NCBI RefSeq assembly: GCF_003589925.1
Contig: NZ_CP032382.1
Location: forward strand, 3,038,001 to 3,102,000
DNA: 64,000 nt
Direction: 5' to 3'
DNA from: Chryseolinea soli
GTDB lineage: Bacteria > Bacteroidota > Bacteroidia > Cytophagales > Cyclobacteriaceae
Part shown: positions 15,805-25,493 of the stretch, one piece after another
Layout: every line of letters begins with the position of its first letter
Numbering within the stretch: position 1 is the first letter of the stretch
Made by a program: the position numbers and the translations under genes
The notes under the pieces: model-generated
What the model was told of the DNA's origin: nothing
The model's input: only the letters and a program-made list of their open reading frames with translations
Database searches by the model: none

Positions 15805-16961
15805 ACAAAACCCAAAGACTCTCTATCATCGGTGGCGGCATCGGAGGCCTCACCCTGGCCATTGCGCTCCGGAAAAAAGGTTACCCCGTAACCGTCTATG
15901 AAAATGCTCCCGAGCTCAAGCCGCTTGGCGCGGGCCTCGGTCTGGCAGCCAACGCCATCAAAGCCTTTCAACAGATCGGCATCCGCGACGACGTGTTGAA
16001 AGCGGGAAGGGTACTAAAGAAATTTATCATCAAAGACCAGCAAGGCCAGGCATTGTCGACGGCCAATGCCGAGCGCATGAGTGCCAAGTTTGGTGCTCCC
16101 AATAATTTCACCATTCACCGCGCTGATCTTCACCAGGTGCTTCTATCACAGCTTCCCGAGGGCGTGGTGCAAAAAGGCAAAGGCTGCTCCGATTTTGAGC
16201 AGACGTCCAGTGGTGTGCGGCTTCATTTTACCGATGGCACTTCCGTGGAAACAGACTATGTGGTGGCCTGCGATGGCATTCACTCCGTCTTTCGCAAAAA
16301 GTTGTTGCCAGGAAGTACGCCGCGTTATGCAGGCTACACGTGTTGGCGCGCTGTGATCGATAAAATTCCTCCGTCGTTGAACATGGAAGAGACCTCGGAG
16401 ACATGGGGACCCGGAAGCCGTTTTGGCATTGTGCCGCTGTCGCGCCAACGGATCTATTGGTTTGCAACGATCAACGCTGGGGCAAACGACCAGGAGAAGA
16501 AAGCCTATGGTGTGGCCGAGCTCTCGAAACATTTTGGAGCGTTCCACGCAGACGTTAGGAATGTTCTCGCGCAAACGCAAGATGCCCAGTTGATCTGGAA
16601 CGACATCATCGACCTGAAACCCTTGAAACAATTTGCCTTTGGAAATATTTTGTTAATGGGCGACGCCGCGCATGCCACCACACCCAACCTGGGGCAGGGT
16701 GCGTGTATGGCGATTGAAGACGCGGTGATCCTGGCGAATTGCCTCGCCGAAAATGCAGAACCCATCGTCGCGTTTCAGCGCTTTGAAACCCGTCGTCTAA
16801 GACGCACACGTCACATCATCCGGGATTCGCGGCGCCTGGGGCGGATCGCGCAATTGGAGAATCCATTTCTTATCAAGCTGCGCAATGCTGCCGTGCGGCT
16901 CACACCACAGCGGGTCACGGAAAATCAGTTCAAGTTTATTTCAGAAGTTTCTTTTCAATAG
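15801..16961 (+). CDS. FAD-dependent class A monooxygenase
   Basis: 386 residues, in the size range of single-component flavin hydroxylases. The N-terminal Rossmann motif GGGIGGLTLAIAL, a DG motif (VVACDGIHSVFR) and the GD motif (ILLMGDAAHATTPNLGQGACMAIEDA) are all visible in order. These bind FAD and NADPH in the PHBH/UbiH/zeaxanthin-epoxidase superfamily. Members hydroxylate aromatic or polyene substrates or inactivate drugs such as tetracyclines; the substrate here is unknown. Its start overlaps the stop of a 49-codon ORF by ATGA. No other pathway gene is adjacent. Confidence 0.88.
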   Translation: MNKTQRLSIIGGGIGGLTLAIALRKKGYPVTVYENAPELKPLGAGLGLAANAIKAFQQIGIRDDVLKAGRVLKKFIIKDQQGQALSTANAERMSAKFGAPNNFTIHRADLHQVLLSQLPEGVVQKGKGCSDFEQTSSGVRLHFTDGTSVETDYVVACDGIHSVFRKKLLPGSTPRYAGYTCWRAVIDKIPPSLNMEETSETWGPGSRFGIVPLSRQRIYWFATINAGANDQEKKAYGVAELSKHFGAFHADVRNVLAQTQDAQLIWNDIIDLKPLKQFAFGNILLMGDAAHATTPNLGQGACMAIEDAVILANCLAENAEPIVAFQRFETRRLRRTRHIIRDSRRLGRIAQLENPFLIKLRNAAVRLTPQRVTENQFKFISEVSFQ

Positions 16962-17119
16962 TCGCTTTCGTAGCGGGTGCCGTGTTGAGAGAAACGTTGC
17001 TTAGGGCGATGTATTTCTATGCGCAGCGCTAAGCGCAGGGAGCAACCTTCGCGGGCTTTGCTGTGAAAATTCCGTTGCTTTGGATACTTTCGTTTTTCAT
17101 AACATTACATTTTACTCCC

Positions 17120-17650
17120 ATGCACTACCGTACCGCCACCGAAGAGGATGCACCCCGATTGTTGAGATTGTATAAAGCCGTATCGCGCGTGCGCGACGGC
17201 ATTGCCCGGCTCGAGCATGAGGTGACGGAGGAATATATCCACGAGATCCTTCACAACAGCCTTTCGCGCGGCCTGATGGTGGTGGCCGAACACCCCGATG
17301 ATCCTAATGAACTGGTGGCCGATATGCACGGTTACACGATGGGACTGGAGATCTTCAAACACTTAATTACCGACGTGACGGTATGCGTCCACCCCGACTT
17401 CCAGGGGAGAAAGATCGGCCGCACGATCCTCACCATCTACCTGGACGAAATTGTGCGCAACCGCCCCGAGATCGGGAAGGTGGAATTGATTGCCCGCGAA
17501 GGAAATCTCAGGGCGATCCATTTATATCAATCTGTTGGCTTCCGCATCGAGGGCCGGTTGGAAATGCGCATCCGCATGGCCGATGGCACGTATGAAGCCG
17601 ATATCCCGATGGGATGGCAAAACCCTTCATTTGAATTCGACATGCCCTAG
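17120..17650 (+). CDS. GNAT family N-acetyltransferase
   Basis: 176 residues from ATG 17120 (MHYRTATEEDAPRLLRLY), the usual GNAT opening; the frame is open back to 17063 but that part reads as leader. The acetyl-CoA site VCVHPDFQGRKIGRTIL matches motif A (Q/R-x-x-G-x-G/A), and the ending segment RAIHLYQSVGFRIEGRLEMRI is motif B with the conserved tyrosine. It transfers acetyl groups to an amine; the substrate is unknown. It converges on ilvA. Confidence 0.85.
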   Translation: MHYRTATEEDAPRLLRLYKAVSRVRDGIARLEHEVTEEYIHEILHNSLSRGLMVVAEHPDDPNELVADMHGYTMGLEIFKHLITDVTVCVHPDFQGRKIGRTILTIYLDEIVRNRPEIGKVELIAREGNLRAIHLYQSVGFRIEGRLEMRIRMADGTYEADIPMGWQNPSFEFDMP

Positions 17651-17721
17651 CCTGGGTCATGAACATTTCATTCCCGGGTATATAACCCCGGTTGCAAAAA
17701 AAAGATTGAAAAGGATTTTCG

Positions 17722-18975
17722 TTAGACGAGGTATTCGAACAGGTTTTCGTTCTGATTCACCAGCGTGTAGTTCAGCTTGTGGCCGTCCATACGGGCAATG
17801 AGCGAGTTGAAATCGTCTTTTGATTTCACTTCGATGCCGATGAGTGCGGGACCACTTTCCTTGTTATTCTTCTGGATGAATTCAAAACGCACGATGTCGT
17901 CGTTGGGGCCCAAAATGTCGTTGACGAATTCTTTGAGGGCTCCGGGGCGCTGCGCAAAGCGTACGATGAAATAATACTTGAGGCCTTCGTAGAGCAGCGA
18001 GCGTTCTTTGATCTCCTGCATGCGGTCGATGTCGTTGTTGCCGCCGCTGAGGACGCAGACTACCTTTTTGCCTTTGATCTGGGCTGCGTATTGATCGAGG
18101 GCTGCGATGGACAATGCCCCGGCCGGTTCGGCCACGATGGCATCTTCGTTGTAGAGTTGCAGGATGGTGGTGCTCACTTTGCCTTCGGGCACCAGCAGCA
18201 AGTCGGTGATCACGTCTTTGCAGAGCTCGAATGTGATGTCGCCCACTTTCTTCACGGCCGCGCCGTCGACAAAGCGCTGGATCGTATCGAGCACAACGGG
18301 CTTGCCTGCATCGAGGGCAGCTTTCATGGAGGGTGCGCCCAGGGGTTCTACGCCCACCAGTTTGGTTTGGGGCGAGAAGAGTCTGAAATATTGACCCACG
18401 CCGGCACAAAGGCCGCCACCGCCAATGGGCACGAAGATGTAGTCGATGCCCGACAGGTCGTCGAGGATCTCTTTGCCTACGGTGCCTTGTCCTTCAATCA
18501 CTTTCAGGTGATCGAATGGCGGGATGAAGACCATTTCATTTTCTTCGGTAAACGCCAGCGCATGGGCCTGGCATTCGTCGAACGTGTCGCCGATGAGGAC
18601 GATCTCGATGTTGTTGCCGCCAAACATTCTCACCTGGTTGATCTTTTGTTTGGGGGTGATGGCGGGCATGTAGATCACGCCTTTGATGTCGAGGTATTTG
18701 CAGGCGAAGGCCACCCCTTGGGCGTGGTTGCCGGCACTCGCACACACGACGCCGCGTTTGCGCTGGTCGTCGCTCAGGCTTTGGATGAGGTTGTAGGCAC
18801 CCCGCAATTTATACGAGCGCACCACCTGCAAATCTTCGCGTTTAATGTAAATCTCGGCTTGAAATTTTTCGGAGAGTTTGCGATGGTATTGCAACGGCGT
18901 TTTCAGCGCTACGGCTTTGAGCGCGTAGGCGGCGGCGTTGATGTTGAGGTCGTATGTTTGTGAGGTGGGTTTCAT
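17722..18975 (-). CDS. ilvA: Threonine ammonia-lyase (threonine dehydratase), biosynthetic
   Basis: 417 residues. It converts threonine to 2-oxobutanoate, the entry to isoleucine synthesis. PLP lysine K56 lies in VRSYKLRGAYN; the phosphate-cradle glycine loop reads GGGGLCAG; SGGNNDIDR follows. The C-terminal 85 residues (YYFIVRFAQRPGALKEF...) form a single ACT-like regulatory domain, which usually binds isoleucine for feedback inhibition. It is the last gene of the ilv operon, 68 bases after ilvC. Confidence 0.95.
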   Translation of the reverse strand: MKPTSQTYDLNINAAAYALKAVALKTPLQYHRKLSEKFQAEIYIKREDLQVVRSYKLRGAYNLIQSLSDDQRKRGVVCASAGNHAQGVAFACKYLDIKGVIYMPAITPKQKINQVRMFGGNNIEIVLIGDTFDECQAHALAFTEENEMVFIPPFDHLKVIEGQGTVGKEILDDLSGIDYIFVPIGGGGLCAGVGQYFRLFSPQTKLVGVEPLGAPSMKAALDAGKPVVLDTIQRFVDGAAVKKVGDITFELCKDVITDLLLVPEGKVSTTILQLYNEDAIVAEPAGALSIAALDQYAAQIKGKKVVCVLSGGNNDIDRMQEIKERSLLYEGLKYYFIVRFAQRPGALKEFVNDILGPNDDIVRFEFIQKNNKESGPALIGIEVKSKDDFNSLIARMDGHKLNYTLVNQNENLFEYLV

Positions 18976-19043
18976 AAGGATAAAATACTAACCGCGAAGG
19001 CATCAAAAGATCGTGTCCGTTGCGCCTTCGCGGTTAAGGAAAA

Positions 19044-20114
19044 TTAGTTGATCATGCTGGCTTCCACCGTGTTCTTCTCAGGTCTGAGTTGACGTACGGC
19101 GGCACCGGCTTGCCAGAGTTCGCTTTCGCGGAGTTCTTTCAGTTCTTCTGCCAGCTTCTCGCGGTAGTCGGGCTTGCTGCAAGTTTCGATGGTGCGTTTT
19201 GCTTCGGCGCCAGTGGCTACGCTCTTGTACAATTCCTGGAATACGGGAAGGGTAGCGGCTTTGAATTTCTTTTTCCAATCCAATGCACCGCGTTGTGCCG
19301 TAGTGGAACAGTTGGCATACATCCAGTCCATACCGTTCTCGGCGACGAGGGGCATGAGGCTTTGCGTGAGCTCTTCTACGGTTTCGTTGAAGGCTTCGGA
19401 AGGCGAGTGGCCGTTGGCGCGCAGCACTTCGTATTGTGCTTCGAAGATGCCGGCGATGGCACCCATCAACGTTCCTCGTTCGCCGCTGAGGTCGGAGTAT
19501 ACTTCTTTCTTGAAATCAGTTTCAAACAAATAGCCCGATCCCACGCCGATGCCAAGGGCAATGGCTTTCTGTTTGGCATTGCCGGTTGCGTCTTGGAACA
19601 CAGCATAGCTGGAGTTGATACCCTTGCCTTGGAGGAACAGGCGGCGTACGGAAGTACCCGATCCCTTAGGAGCCGCTAACACCACGTCGATGTCTGCAGG
19701 AGGGATGATGCCGGTTTGTTCTTTGAAGGTGATGCCAAAGCCGTGCGAGAAATATAAGGTCTTGCCTTTGGTGAGGAAAGGTTTGATCGTGGGCCACAGG
19801 GCGATCTGTCCGGCATCGGAGAGCAGAAACTCGATAACGGTTCCGCGTTGTGCTGCTTCTTCGATCTCGAACAATGTTTTGCCAGGAACCCATCCGTGTT
19901 CAACCGCTTTGTCCCATGTTTTGGATCCTTTGCGTTGGCCAACGATAACGTTGAAACCGTTGTCGCGCAGGTTGAGGGCTTGCGCCGGGCCTTGCACACC
20001 GTAGCCTATAATGGCAATTGTCTCGTTCTTCAGTATGTCAAGTGCTTTTTCCATCGGGAATTCTTCACGGGTAACAACCTCTTCGATCGTTCCGCCAAAA
20101 TTGATCTTTGCCAT
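19044..20114 (-). CDS. ilvC: Ketol-acid reductoisomerase (NADP+)
   Basis: 356 residues. It isomerises and reduces acetolactate or acetohydroxybutyrate in valine and isoleucine synthesis. The N-terminal Rossmann motif reads AIIGYGVQGPAQALNLRDNGFNVIVGQRKGSKTW; Arg/Lys/Ser in the second strand suggest NADPH. The catalytic region with DLSGERG and ETVEELTQS is present. Length falls between the short class I and longer class II enzymes. It lies 66 bases after ilvN in the operon. Confidence 0.95.
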   Translation of the reverse strand: MAKINFGGTIEEVVTREEFPMEKALDILKNETIAIIGYGVQGPAQALNLRDNGFNVIVGQRKGSKTWDKAVEHGWVPGKTLFEIEEAAQRGTVIEFLLSDAGQIALWPTIKPFLTKGKTLYFSHGFGITFKEQTGIIPPADIDVVLAAPKGSGTSVRRLFLQGKGINSSYAVFQDATGNAKQKAIALGIGVGSGYLFETDFKKEVYSDLSGERGTLMGAIAGIFEAQYEVLRANGHSPSEAFNETVEELTQSLMPLVAENGMDWMYANCSTTAQRGALDWKKKFKAATLPVFQELYKSVATGAEAKRTIETCSKPDYREKLAEELKELRESELWQAGAAVRQLRPEKNTVEASMIN

Positions 20115-20180
20115 TTTGATTTATTGTTTAAGTTTTAATTTTTTACGTGTTGTGTTTTTTTGATCCGGATCGCTTCCGCG

Positions 20181-20474
20181 TTATACAACTTGTTCGTTGT
20201 GCTTGGCGCTCAATTCGCAATAGAGATCGCTTCCGGGATAGTAGATCGCATATTCCACTTCGATGAGCTTCTCCAGCTGGTGTTTCACTTTCTCCATCAT
20301 GTCGGCCGTGGTGAACAGCAGCAGCACGGCCACCCCCATGCGAAAGTCGCCTTCCACTTCGTGGGCCACCAGTTTTTTGATCCTGATCCTGCGGCGATTC
20401 AGGATATTAACGATCCGGTTCAAAACCGAAAAGTTATTATCGGAATGTATTTCAAGGGTGAATTCCTGTTTCAT
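20181..20474 (-). CDS. ilvN: Acetolactate synthase small (regulatory) subunit
   Basis: 97 residues from ATG 20474 (MKQEFTLEIHSDNNFSVLNRIVNILNRRRIRIKKL), a single ACT domain. An in-frame ATG at 20519 would add 15 residues and bring the start within 4 bases of the ilvB stop. The usual small subunit has a second C-terminal domain; here only the ACT half is present, as in short Bacteroidota versions. It confers valine feedback control on the large subunit encoded just upstream. Confidence 0.85.
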   Translation of the reverse strand: MKQEFTLEIHSDNNFSVLNRIVNILNRRRIRIKKLVAHEVEGDFRMGVAVLLLFTTADMMEKVKHQLEKLIEVEYAIYYPGSDLYCELSAKHNEQVV

Positions 20475-20523
20475 AGTTATCGTGTTGGTCTCTAAAAGGG
20501 TGCGGGTGTGTATGGTCATAGCA

Positions 20524-22281
20524 TTAGATCTTAGGAGCTTCCAAAAGAACATCGGCCACGCCGGCGCCGGCGGGAACCATGGGGAACACGTTGTCTTCTT
20601 TGCCGACAACCACTTCCAGGAAATAAGGCGTTTCCGCGGCGAGCATTTCTTTCAATGCGCCCTGAAGATCGTCGCGGGCCTCCACTTTGCGTGCGGGGAT
20701 ACTATAGGCTTCGGCCAGTTTCACGAAGTCGGGGTTCTGCATCTCGGTGAACGAATAACGCTTGCCATGGAACAGCTGTTGCCACTGGCGCACCATGCCC
20801 AGGAAGTTATTGTTCAACACAATGATCTTCACGGGAATTTTGTATTGCATAATGGTGCCTAATTCTTGCACGGTCATTTGATAGCCACCGTCACCGATCA
20901 CGGCCACCACTTGTTTTGCGGGTGTGCCCAGCTTGGCACCCATCGCGGCAGGCAAGGCAAAACCCATCGTGCCGGCGCCGCCCGAGGTGACGTTGGTGCG
21001 GGGATCTTTGTATTGATAATAGCGCGAGGTCGTCATCTGGTGCTGACCTACGTCGGTCACGACCACGGCTTCTCCTTTTGTGAAATTGGAGAGGTGGTGA
21101 ATGACTTCGGCCATGGTGAGTTTTTCGCTGGTGGGGAAAAATTCCTTGCGAACCACTTTGTCGTATTCTTCATCGTTCAGCTTTTTGAAGCTGGCGATCC
21201 ATTCGGCGTGACGGTTGGCTTTGCACTTGGGCTGCAAGGCCGTCAGCGCTTCTTTCGCGTCGGCGTGAACGGCCACATCGGCCTTGATGATCTTGTTGAT
21301 CTCCGCTTTGTCGATCTCGATGTGAACGACCTTGGCTTGCTTGGCATATTTGCTCACGTTGCCGGTTACACGGTCATCGAAACGCATGCCCACGGCGATG
21401 AGCACATCGCATTCGTTCGTGTTCAGGTTGGGGCCATAGTTTCCGTGCATGCCCAGGAAGCCGACATAATTCGGGTGATCTGTGGGGAAGGCACCGAGTC
21501 CAAGCAACGTGCTGGCTACCGGAATGCCGGTCTTTTCAGAGAAAGCGATCAATTCCTTTGTCGCTCCGGACAACAGGATGCCCTGGCCGGCGAGAATGTA
21601 AGGACGTTTGGCATTGTTGATCAATTCCGCAGCAGCGTCTACTTGCGTCGGTTGCAGCGTGGGTTTCGGTTTATAGGTGCGGATGCTCTCGCATTTTTTG
21701 TAGTCCGCTTCCTCGATCATCTCGTTCTGTGCGTTCTTGGTAATGTCTACCAGAACAGGTCCGGGACGGCCAGTGTTGGCGATATAGAAAGCGCGTGCTA
21801 CGGCGGGTGCGATATCTTTGGCTTCCGTTACCTGGATGTTCCATTTCGTTACCGGGATGGTGGTGTTCACCACATCGGTTTCCTGGAAAGCATCCGTGCC
21901 CAACAGGTGCGCAAACACCTGGCCGGTGATGCAGACCAGGGGCGTGGAGTCGATGAGTGCATCGGCCAGGCCGGTCACCAGGTTGGTAGCACCGGGGCCG
22001 GAGGTGGCAAACACAACACCTGCTTTTCCCGACACGCGGGCAAAGCCCTGGGCGGCGTGGATCGCGCCTTGTTCGTGGCGCACGAGTATGTGTGTCAGCC
22101 GGTCGGCATAGTGATAGAGGGCATCGTATACCGGCATGATCGCTCCGCCGGGATATCCGAAGATGATGTCGGCGCCTTCTTCCACCAGGCTGCGAAGCAA
22201 CACTTCGGAACCGGTGATCTTTTGTTTGGGTTGGGTTTCCGTCCCAACGGCAAGTTTAGTCTTCGTCAGTAACGCATCCAT
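20524..22281 (-). CDS. ilvB: Acetolactate synthase large (catalytic) subunit
   Basis: 585 residues. A thiamine-diphosphate enzyme joining pyruvate with pyruvate or 2-oxobutanoate. Visible: [13 protein letters not shown], the catalytic glutamate in [15 protein letters not shown], the central FAD/regulatory domain, and the ThDP motif [12 protein letters not shown]...[12 protein letters not shown]. Its start overlaps the end of ilvD by 26 bases, which points to coupled translation. ilvN follows. Confidence 0.96.
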   Translation of the reverse strand: MDALLTKTKLAVGTETQPKQKITGSEVLLRSLVEEGADIIFGYPGGAIMPVYDALYHYADRLTHILVRHEQGAIHAAQGFARVSGKAGVVFATSGPGATNLVTGLADALIDSTPLVCITGQVFAHLLGTDAFQETDVVNTTIPVTKWNIQVTEAKDIAPAVARAFYIANTGRPGPVLVDITKNAQNEMIEEADYKKCESIRTYKPKPTLQPTQVDAAAELINNAKRPYILAGQGILLSGATKELIAFSEKTGIPVASTLLGLGAFPTDHPNYVGFLGMHGNYGPNLNTNECDVLIAVGMRFDDRVTGNVSKYAKQAKVVHIEIDKAEINKIIKADVAVHADAKEALTALQPKCKANRHAEWIASFKKLNDEEYDKVVRKEFFPTSEKLTMAEVIHHLSNFTKGEAVVVTDVGQHQMTTSRYYQYKDPRTNVTSGGAGTMGFALPAAMGAKLGTPAKQVVAVIGDGGYQMTVQELGTIMQYKIPVKIIVLNNNFLGMVRQWQQLFHGKRYSFTEMQNPDFVKLAEAYSIPARKVEARDDLQGALKEMLAAETPYFLEVVVGKEDNVFPMVPAGAGVADVLLEAPKI

Positions 22282-23935
22282 CTGCAGCAGTTTTTACGTG
22301 TTTGGCATACTTCCATAAAATTCCATTCTTGGCGTTCAGCGGTGGAGTCTTCCAGGCCGCTCTGCGTTTGGACAAGGTCGCATCGTCAACCAGCAGGTTG
22401 ATCGTGTGACCCTGTACATCTATTTCAATCAGATCATTGTCTTCCACGAGGGCGATCACGCCGCCTTCATAAGCTTCGGGGGTGATGTGCCCGATGAGGA
22501 GGCCGTGTGAGCCGCCGGAAAATCTTCCGTCGGTGATCAGGGCCACGCTCTTGCCAAGACCCACGCCCATGATGGCCGAAGTGGGCTTGAGCATTTCCGG
22601 CATGCCGGGAGCGCCTTTGGGGCCTACGTAGCGGATCACCACCACGTCGCCGGGTTTTACTTTACCACTCTGGATGCCATCCACCAAAGCAAACTCGCCG
22701 TTGAATACGCGGGCGGGTCCTTTGAAGCGATCGCCTTCTTTGCCCGTGATCTTGGCTACCGATCCTTTGGCCGCCAGGTTTCCGTACAGGATCTGGAGGT
22801 GGCCCGTGGCCTTGATGGCTTTTTCGAAGGGCAGGATGATATCCTGTTTTGTGAAATCCAGGTCGGGGATACTTTCCAGGTTTTCTTTTACTGTCTTTCC
22901 GGTTACGGTGATGCAATCACCGTGGAGGAAGCCCTTCTTCAGCAAATATTTCATCACCGCGGGCACGCCGCCGATCTTGTGGAGGTCTTCCATCAAATAT
23001 TTTCCGCTGGGCTTGAGGTCGGCGATGAGCGGTGTTTTGTCGCTGATGCGCTGAAAGTCTTCTTGTGTGAGCGACACGCCGGCGCACTTGGCCATCGCGA
23101 TGAGGTGCAACACGGCATTAGTGGATCCACCCAAAACCATGACCACGGTGATGGCGTTCTCAAAGGCCTTCTTGGTCATGATGTCGCGCGGCTTCAGGTC
23201 GCGCTCCAGCAGGAGGCGGATGGCGTTGGCGGCCTCGATGCACTCTGCCGATTTCTCTTTGCTGAGCGCAGGGTTCGATGCCGAGAAAGGCAATGACATC
23301 CCCATCGCTTCGATGGCCGATGCCATGGTGTTGGCGGTGTACATGCCCCCGCAAGCGCCTGCGCCGGGGCAAGAGTTTTGGATGATGCCTTTGAAATCTT
23401 CCGGCGTAATGGTACCCGCCATTTTCTGCCCCAGGGCTTCGAAGGCGGAGATGATGTTCAGTTGTTGTCCTTTCCAGTGGCCGCCGGCAATGGTGCCGCC
23501 GTAGACCATGATGGAGGGCCGGTTCAAGCGGGCCATGGCCATCAAGGCGCCGGGCATGTTTTTGTCGCAGCCGGGAACGGCGATGAGGCCGTCGTAGTAC
23601 TGCGCACCGCATACGGTTTCGATCGAGTCGGCGATCACTTCGCGGCTCACTAGCGAATAGCGCATGCCTTCGGTGCCGTTGCTCATGCCGTCGCTCACGC
23701 CGATGGTGTGGAAGATGAGACCTACGAGGTCTTTGGTCCACACCGCGGTCTTCACTTCTTCGGCCAGCTTGTTGAGGTGCATGTTGCAAGTGTTGCCGTC
23801 ATAGCCCGTGCTCACAATGCCCACCTGGGCCTTCTTCAAATCTTCTTCCGTCAATCCGATCCCATACAGCATGGCTTGCGCCGCGGGCAGCGTGGGATCT
23901 TGTGTGAGGGTCTTGCTATACTTGTTCAGTTCCAA
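22256..23935 (-). CDS. ilvD: Dihydroxy-acid dehydratase
   Basis: 559 residues from TTG 23935 ([13 protein letters not shown]), where family homology begins. An ATG at 24019 in the same frame would add 28 residues that look non-coding and contain an inverted repeat. The Fe-S ligands are visible: [21 protein letters not shown] and [16 protein letters not shown]. It makes 2-oxo acids in the penultimate step of valine and isoleucine synthesis. Fe-S dependence makes it oxygen- and ROS-sensitive. It overlaps ilvB by 26 bases. Confidence 0.94.
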   Translation of the reverse strand: MELNKYSKTLTQDPTLPAAQAMLYGIGLTEEDLKKAQVGIVSTGYDGNTCNMHLNKLAEEVKTAVWTKDLVGLIFHTIGVSDGMSNGTEGMRYSLVSREVIADSIETVCGAQYYDGLIAVPGCDKNMPGALMAMARLNRPSIMVYGGTIAGGHWKGQQLNIISAFEALGQKMAGTITPEDFKGIIQNSCPGAGACGGMYTANTMASAIEAMGMSLPFSASNPALSKEKSAECIEAANAIRLLLERDLKPRDIMTKKAFENAITVVMVLGGSTNAVLHLIAMAKCAGVSLTQEDFQRISDKTPLIADLKPSGKYLMEDLHKIGGVPAVMKYLLKKGFLHGDCITVTGKTVKENLESIPDLDFTKQDIILPFEKAIKATGHLQILYGNLAAKGSVAKITGKEGDRFKGPARVFNGEFALVDGIQSGKVKPGDVVVIRYVGPKGAPGMPEMLKPTSAIMGVGLGKSVALITDGRFSGGSHGLLIGHITPEAYEGGVIALVEDNDLIEIDVQGHTINLLVDDATLSKRRAAWKTPPLNAKNGILWKYAKHVKTAADGCVTDED

Positions 23936-23979
23936 AATGTATCTGCGGTTTAATCGTAAAATCTTTAAAAACGGGTCGA

Positions 23980-24007
23980 GTGAAGTTATCGGTGGGGACA
24001 ACTTCAC
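23980..24007. repeat. Inverted repeat between ilvE and ilvD
   Basis: GTGAAGTT (23980-23987) and AACTTCAC (24000-24007) are exact reverse complements with a 12-base loop. If ilvD starts at TTG 23935, this hairpin is in a 98-base non-coding gap and could adjust ilvE-to-ilvD expression or mRNA processing. Confidence 0.4.
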
Positions 24008-24033
24008 CTCCCCGAACATCTATCTGGTTGTAG

Positions 24034-24921
24034 TTAGATGATGACGTAGCTGAAGGACTTCTCCAACACCTGGCATTTGTAGGCCTCTTGTACAGTGGCG
24101 CCCAGGCTTTCGTACCATTCCTTGCGGAAGGGCTTGGCGTCGATGGACTCGATGCCGGCGATCTCGGCCGCGGTGCCGCAGAGGAAGGCACTGTCGGCGC
24201 TTTCCAGTTCTTCAGGGCTGATATTTCTTTCCTTCACCGGGATGTCCAGTTCGCGGCAGATGTTGAGCACGGTTTGCCGTGTGATGCCGGGCAGGATGTG
24301 TCCCACGGGAGGGGTATACAACACGCCGTTCTTTTCCAGGAAGAAGTTCGCGCCGGGCGCTTCGGCCACGTTGCCGTTCATGTCGAGCATGAGGGCTTCG
24401 TCGTAGCCGCGTACTTTGGCTTCGCTGGTGGCGAGGATCGAGTTCACGTAATGGCCGGTGACCTTGGCTTCCATTTTCAGGGAGTTGGGGTTAGGGCGCT
24501 GGTAGGAGGAAACACAAAGCTTGAGCAGCTTGTCGCCATGGTATTTGTCCCATTCCCAGGCGCACATCATCAGGAACACATCCTGGGGTTGGGTGAGGGT
24601 CATGTTGGGACCACAGTAGACCAGCGGGCGGATATAGCTGTCGGAGAGGTTGTTTCTTTCGAGGAGTTGGTAAGCGATTTGAACCAGTTCTTCGGTTTCG
24701 TACTGAAAGGGAATGCCCACGAGCGCGCAGCTTTTGCGCAGGCGTTCGAAGTGTTCGAAGGCCTTAAAGATCTTGACGCCGTTTAGTGACTGGTAAGCAC
24801 GGATGCCCTCGAATGCACCGAAGCCATAATGCAGTGTCTGGCTGTAGAGGTCGGTGTGAGCATCAACCGCTTTTATGAACTTACCATTCAAGAAAAGGAT
24901 CGTGTCTTTCGTGTAATACAT
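24034..24921 (-). CDS. ilvE: Branched-chain amino acid aminotransferase
   Basis: 295 residues, fold type IV PLP aminotransferase. The PLP lysine is K153 in KMEAKVTGHYVNSILA; HYGFGAFEGIRAY near residues 31-43 and the DMNGNVAEAPGANFF signature are typical. It makes valine, isoleucine and leucine from their 2-oxo acids. It is the first structural gene of the operon, preceded by a terminator and a leader ORF on the same strand. Confidence 0.95.
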   Translation of the reverse strand: MYYTKDTILFLNGKFIKAVDAHTDLYSQTLHYGFGAFEGIRAYQSLNGVKIFKAFEHFERLRKSCALVGIPFQYETEELVQIAYQLLERNNLSDSYIRPLVYCGPNMTLTQPQDVFLMMCAWEWDKYHGDKLLKLCVSSYQRPNPNSLKMEAKVTGHYVNSILATSEAKVRGYDEALMLDMNGNVAEAPGANFFLEKNGVLYTPPVGHILPGITRQTVLNICRELDIPVKERNISPEELESADSAFLCGTAAEIAGIESIDAKPFRKEWYESLGATVQEAYKCQVLEKSFSYVII

Positions 24922-24950
24922 ATAACAATTGTTAGTTTGTTTTAGCCTGT

Positions 24951-24986
24951 ATAAAACAAAACCGCCCCGAGGCTATCGGGGCGGTT
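24951..24986 (-). terminator. Attenuator terminator of the ilv operon
   Basis: On the minus strand AACCGCCCCGA pairs with TCGGGGCGGTT (plus positions 24976-24986 and 24960-24970) around a TAGCC loop, followed at once by TTGTTTTAT. It stands between the leader ORF and ilvE, with no gene end nearby other than the leader peptide's own stop. That is the layout of a transcription attenuator. Confidence 0.85.
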
Positions 24987-25008
24987 CGTGAGTTTTTAGT
25001 TCGTTATG

Positions 25009-25131
25009 CTATATCACCATCGCCCCTGCGGGTTTGACCACGATCACGACGATTAGAAGCAACAAAAACAGGGAAGCCATGGACCTTGAAAGGTTCATGC
25101 TGCGTTCTGATATTGTTGTTGAATTCGACAT
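25009..25131 (-). CDS. ilvL: Ilv leader peptide (attenuation)
   Basis: 40 codons from ATG 25131 to TAG 25009. The second half reads SLFLLLLIVVIVVKPAGAMVI, with about ten consecutive Leu/Ile/Val codons, the hallmark of ilv leader peptides in enterobacteria. Later in-frame ATGs (residues 12 and 18) could also start it. The GGGGCG inside the Ala-Gly-Ala codons (plus 25021-25026) can pair with CGCCCC in the 5' arm of the terminator (plus 24978-24983), giving an antiterminator. Stalling in the Ile/Val run would leave it free; a ribosome at the stop would cover it. A possible promoter lies at plus 25158-25193 (TTTTG and TAATTTG, minus strand, spacer rather long). Confidence 0.75.
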   Translation of the reverse strand: MSNSTTISERSMNLSRSMASLFLLLLIVVIVVKPAGAMVI

Positions 25132-25493
25132 ATAATTTTGTGCGAGTACAATGGTCACAAATTATCGACTAAGGTTCAAGTTATTTACCAAAAATATTTG
25201 AAATTTCATCAATAACGAATGTTAGCTACTCCGTACGGGTGTTAGTTAAGGGGTTAATTTTGCCTGTGGTGGCCGTTGTTTTTTGAGGTACGGAAGGGAT
25301 GTTTTTTTGTTGTTTTGGGAAGGGCATCGCGTTGGAAAAAAAATTTAGGCGCAAAGGCGTCCTCCTTTGCTGGAGCTTCGGCGGGCAGGCAGGAATTTTT
25401 ACGGTTTGAACGCAGACAATGGCGAAAAAGTCCAGTCGCATTTTATGAGAAAAACATCTTACTATCTACGATCAAAAAAGTTGTTGAGATAGC
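25132..25493. other. Intergenic stretch upstream of the ilv leader
   Basis: It holds the likely ilv promoter region (25140-25200) and one copy of a short dispersed palindrome at 25361-25393 (CCTCCTTTGCT...CTTCGGCGGGCAGG) that resembles 11186-11216. No gene is visible. Confidence 0.45.
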
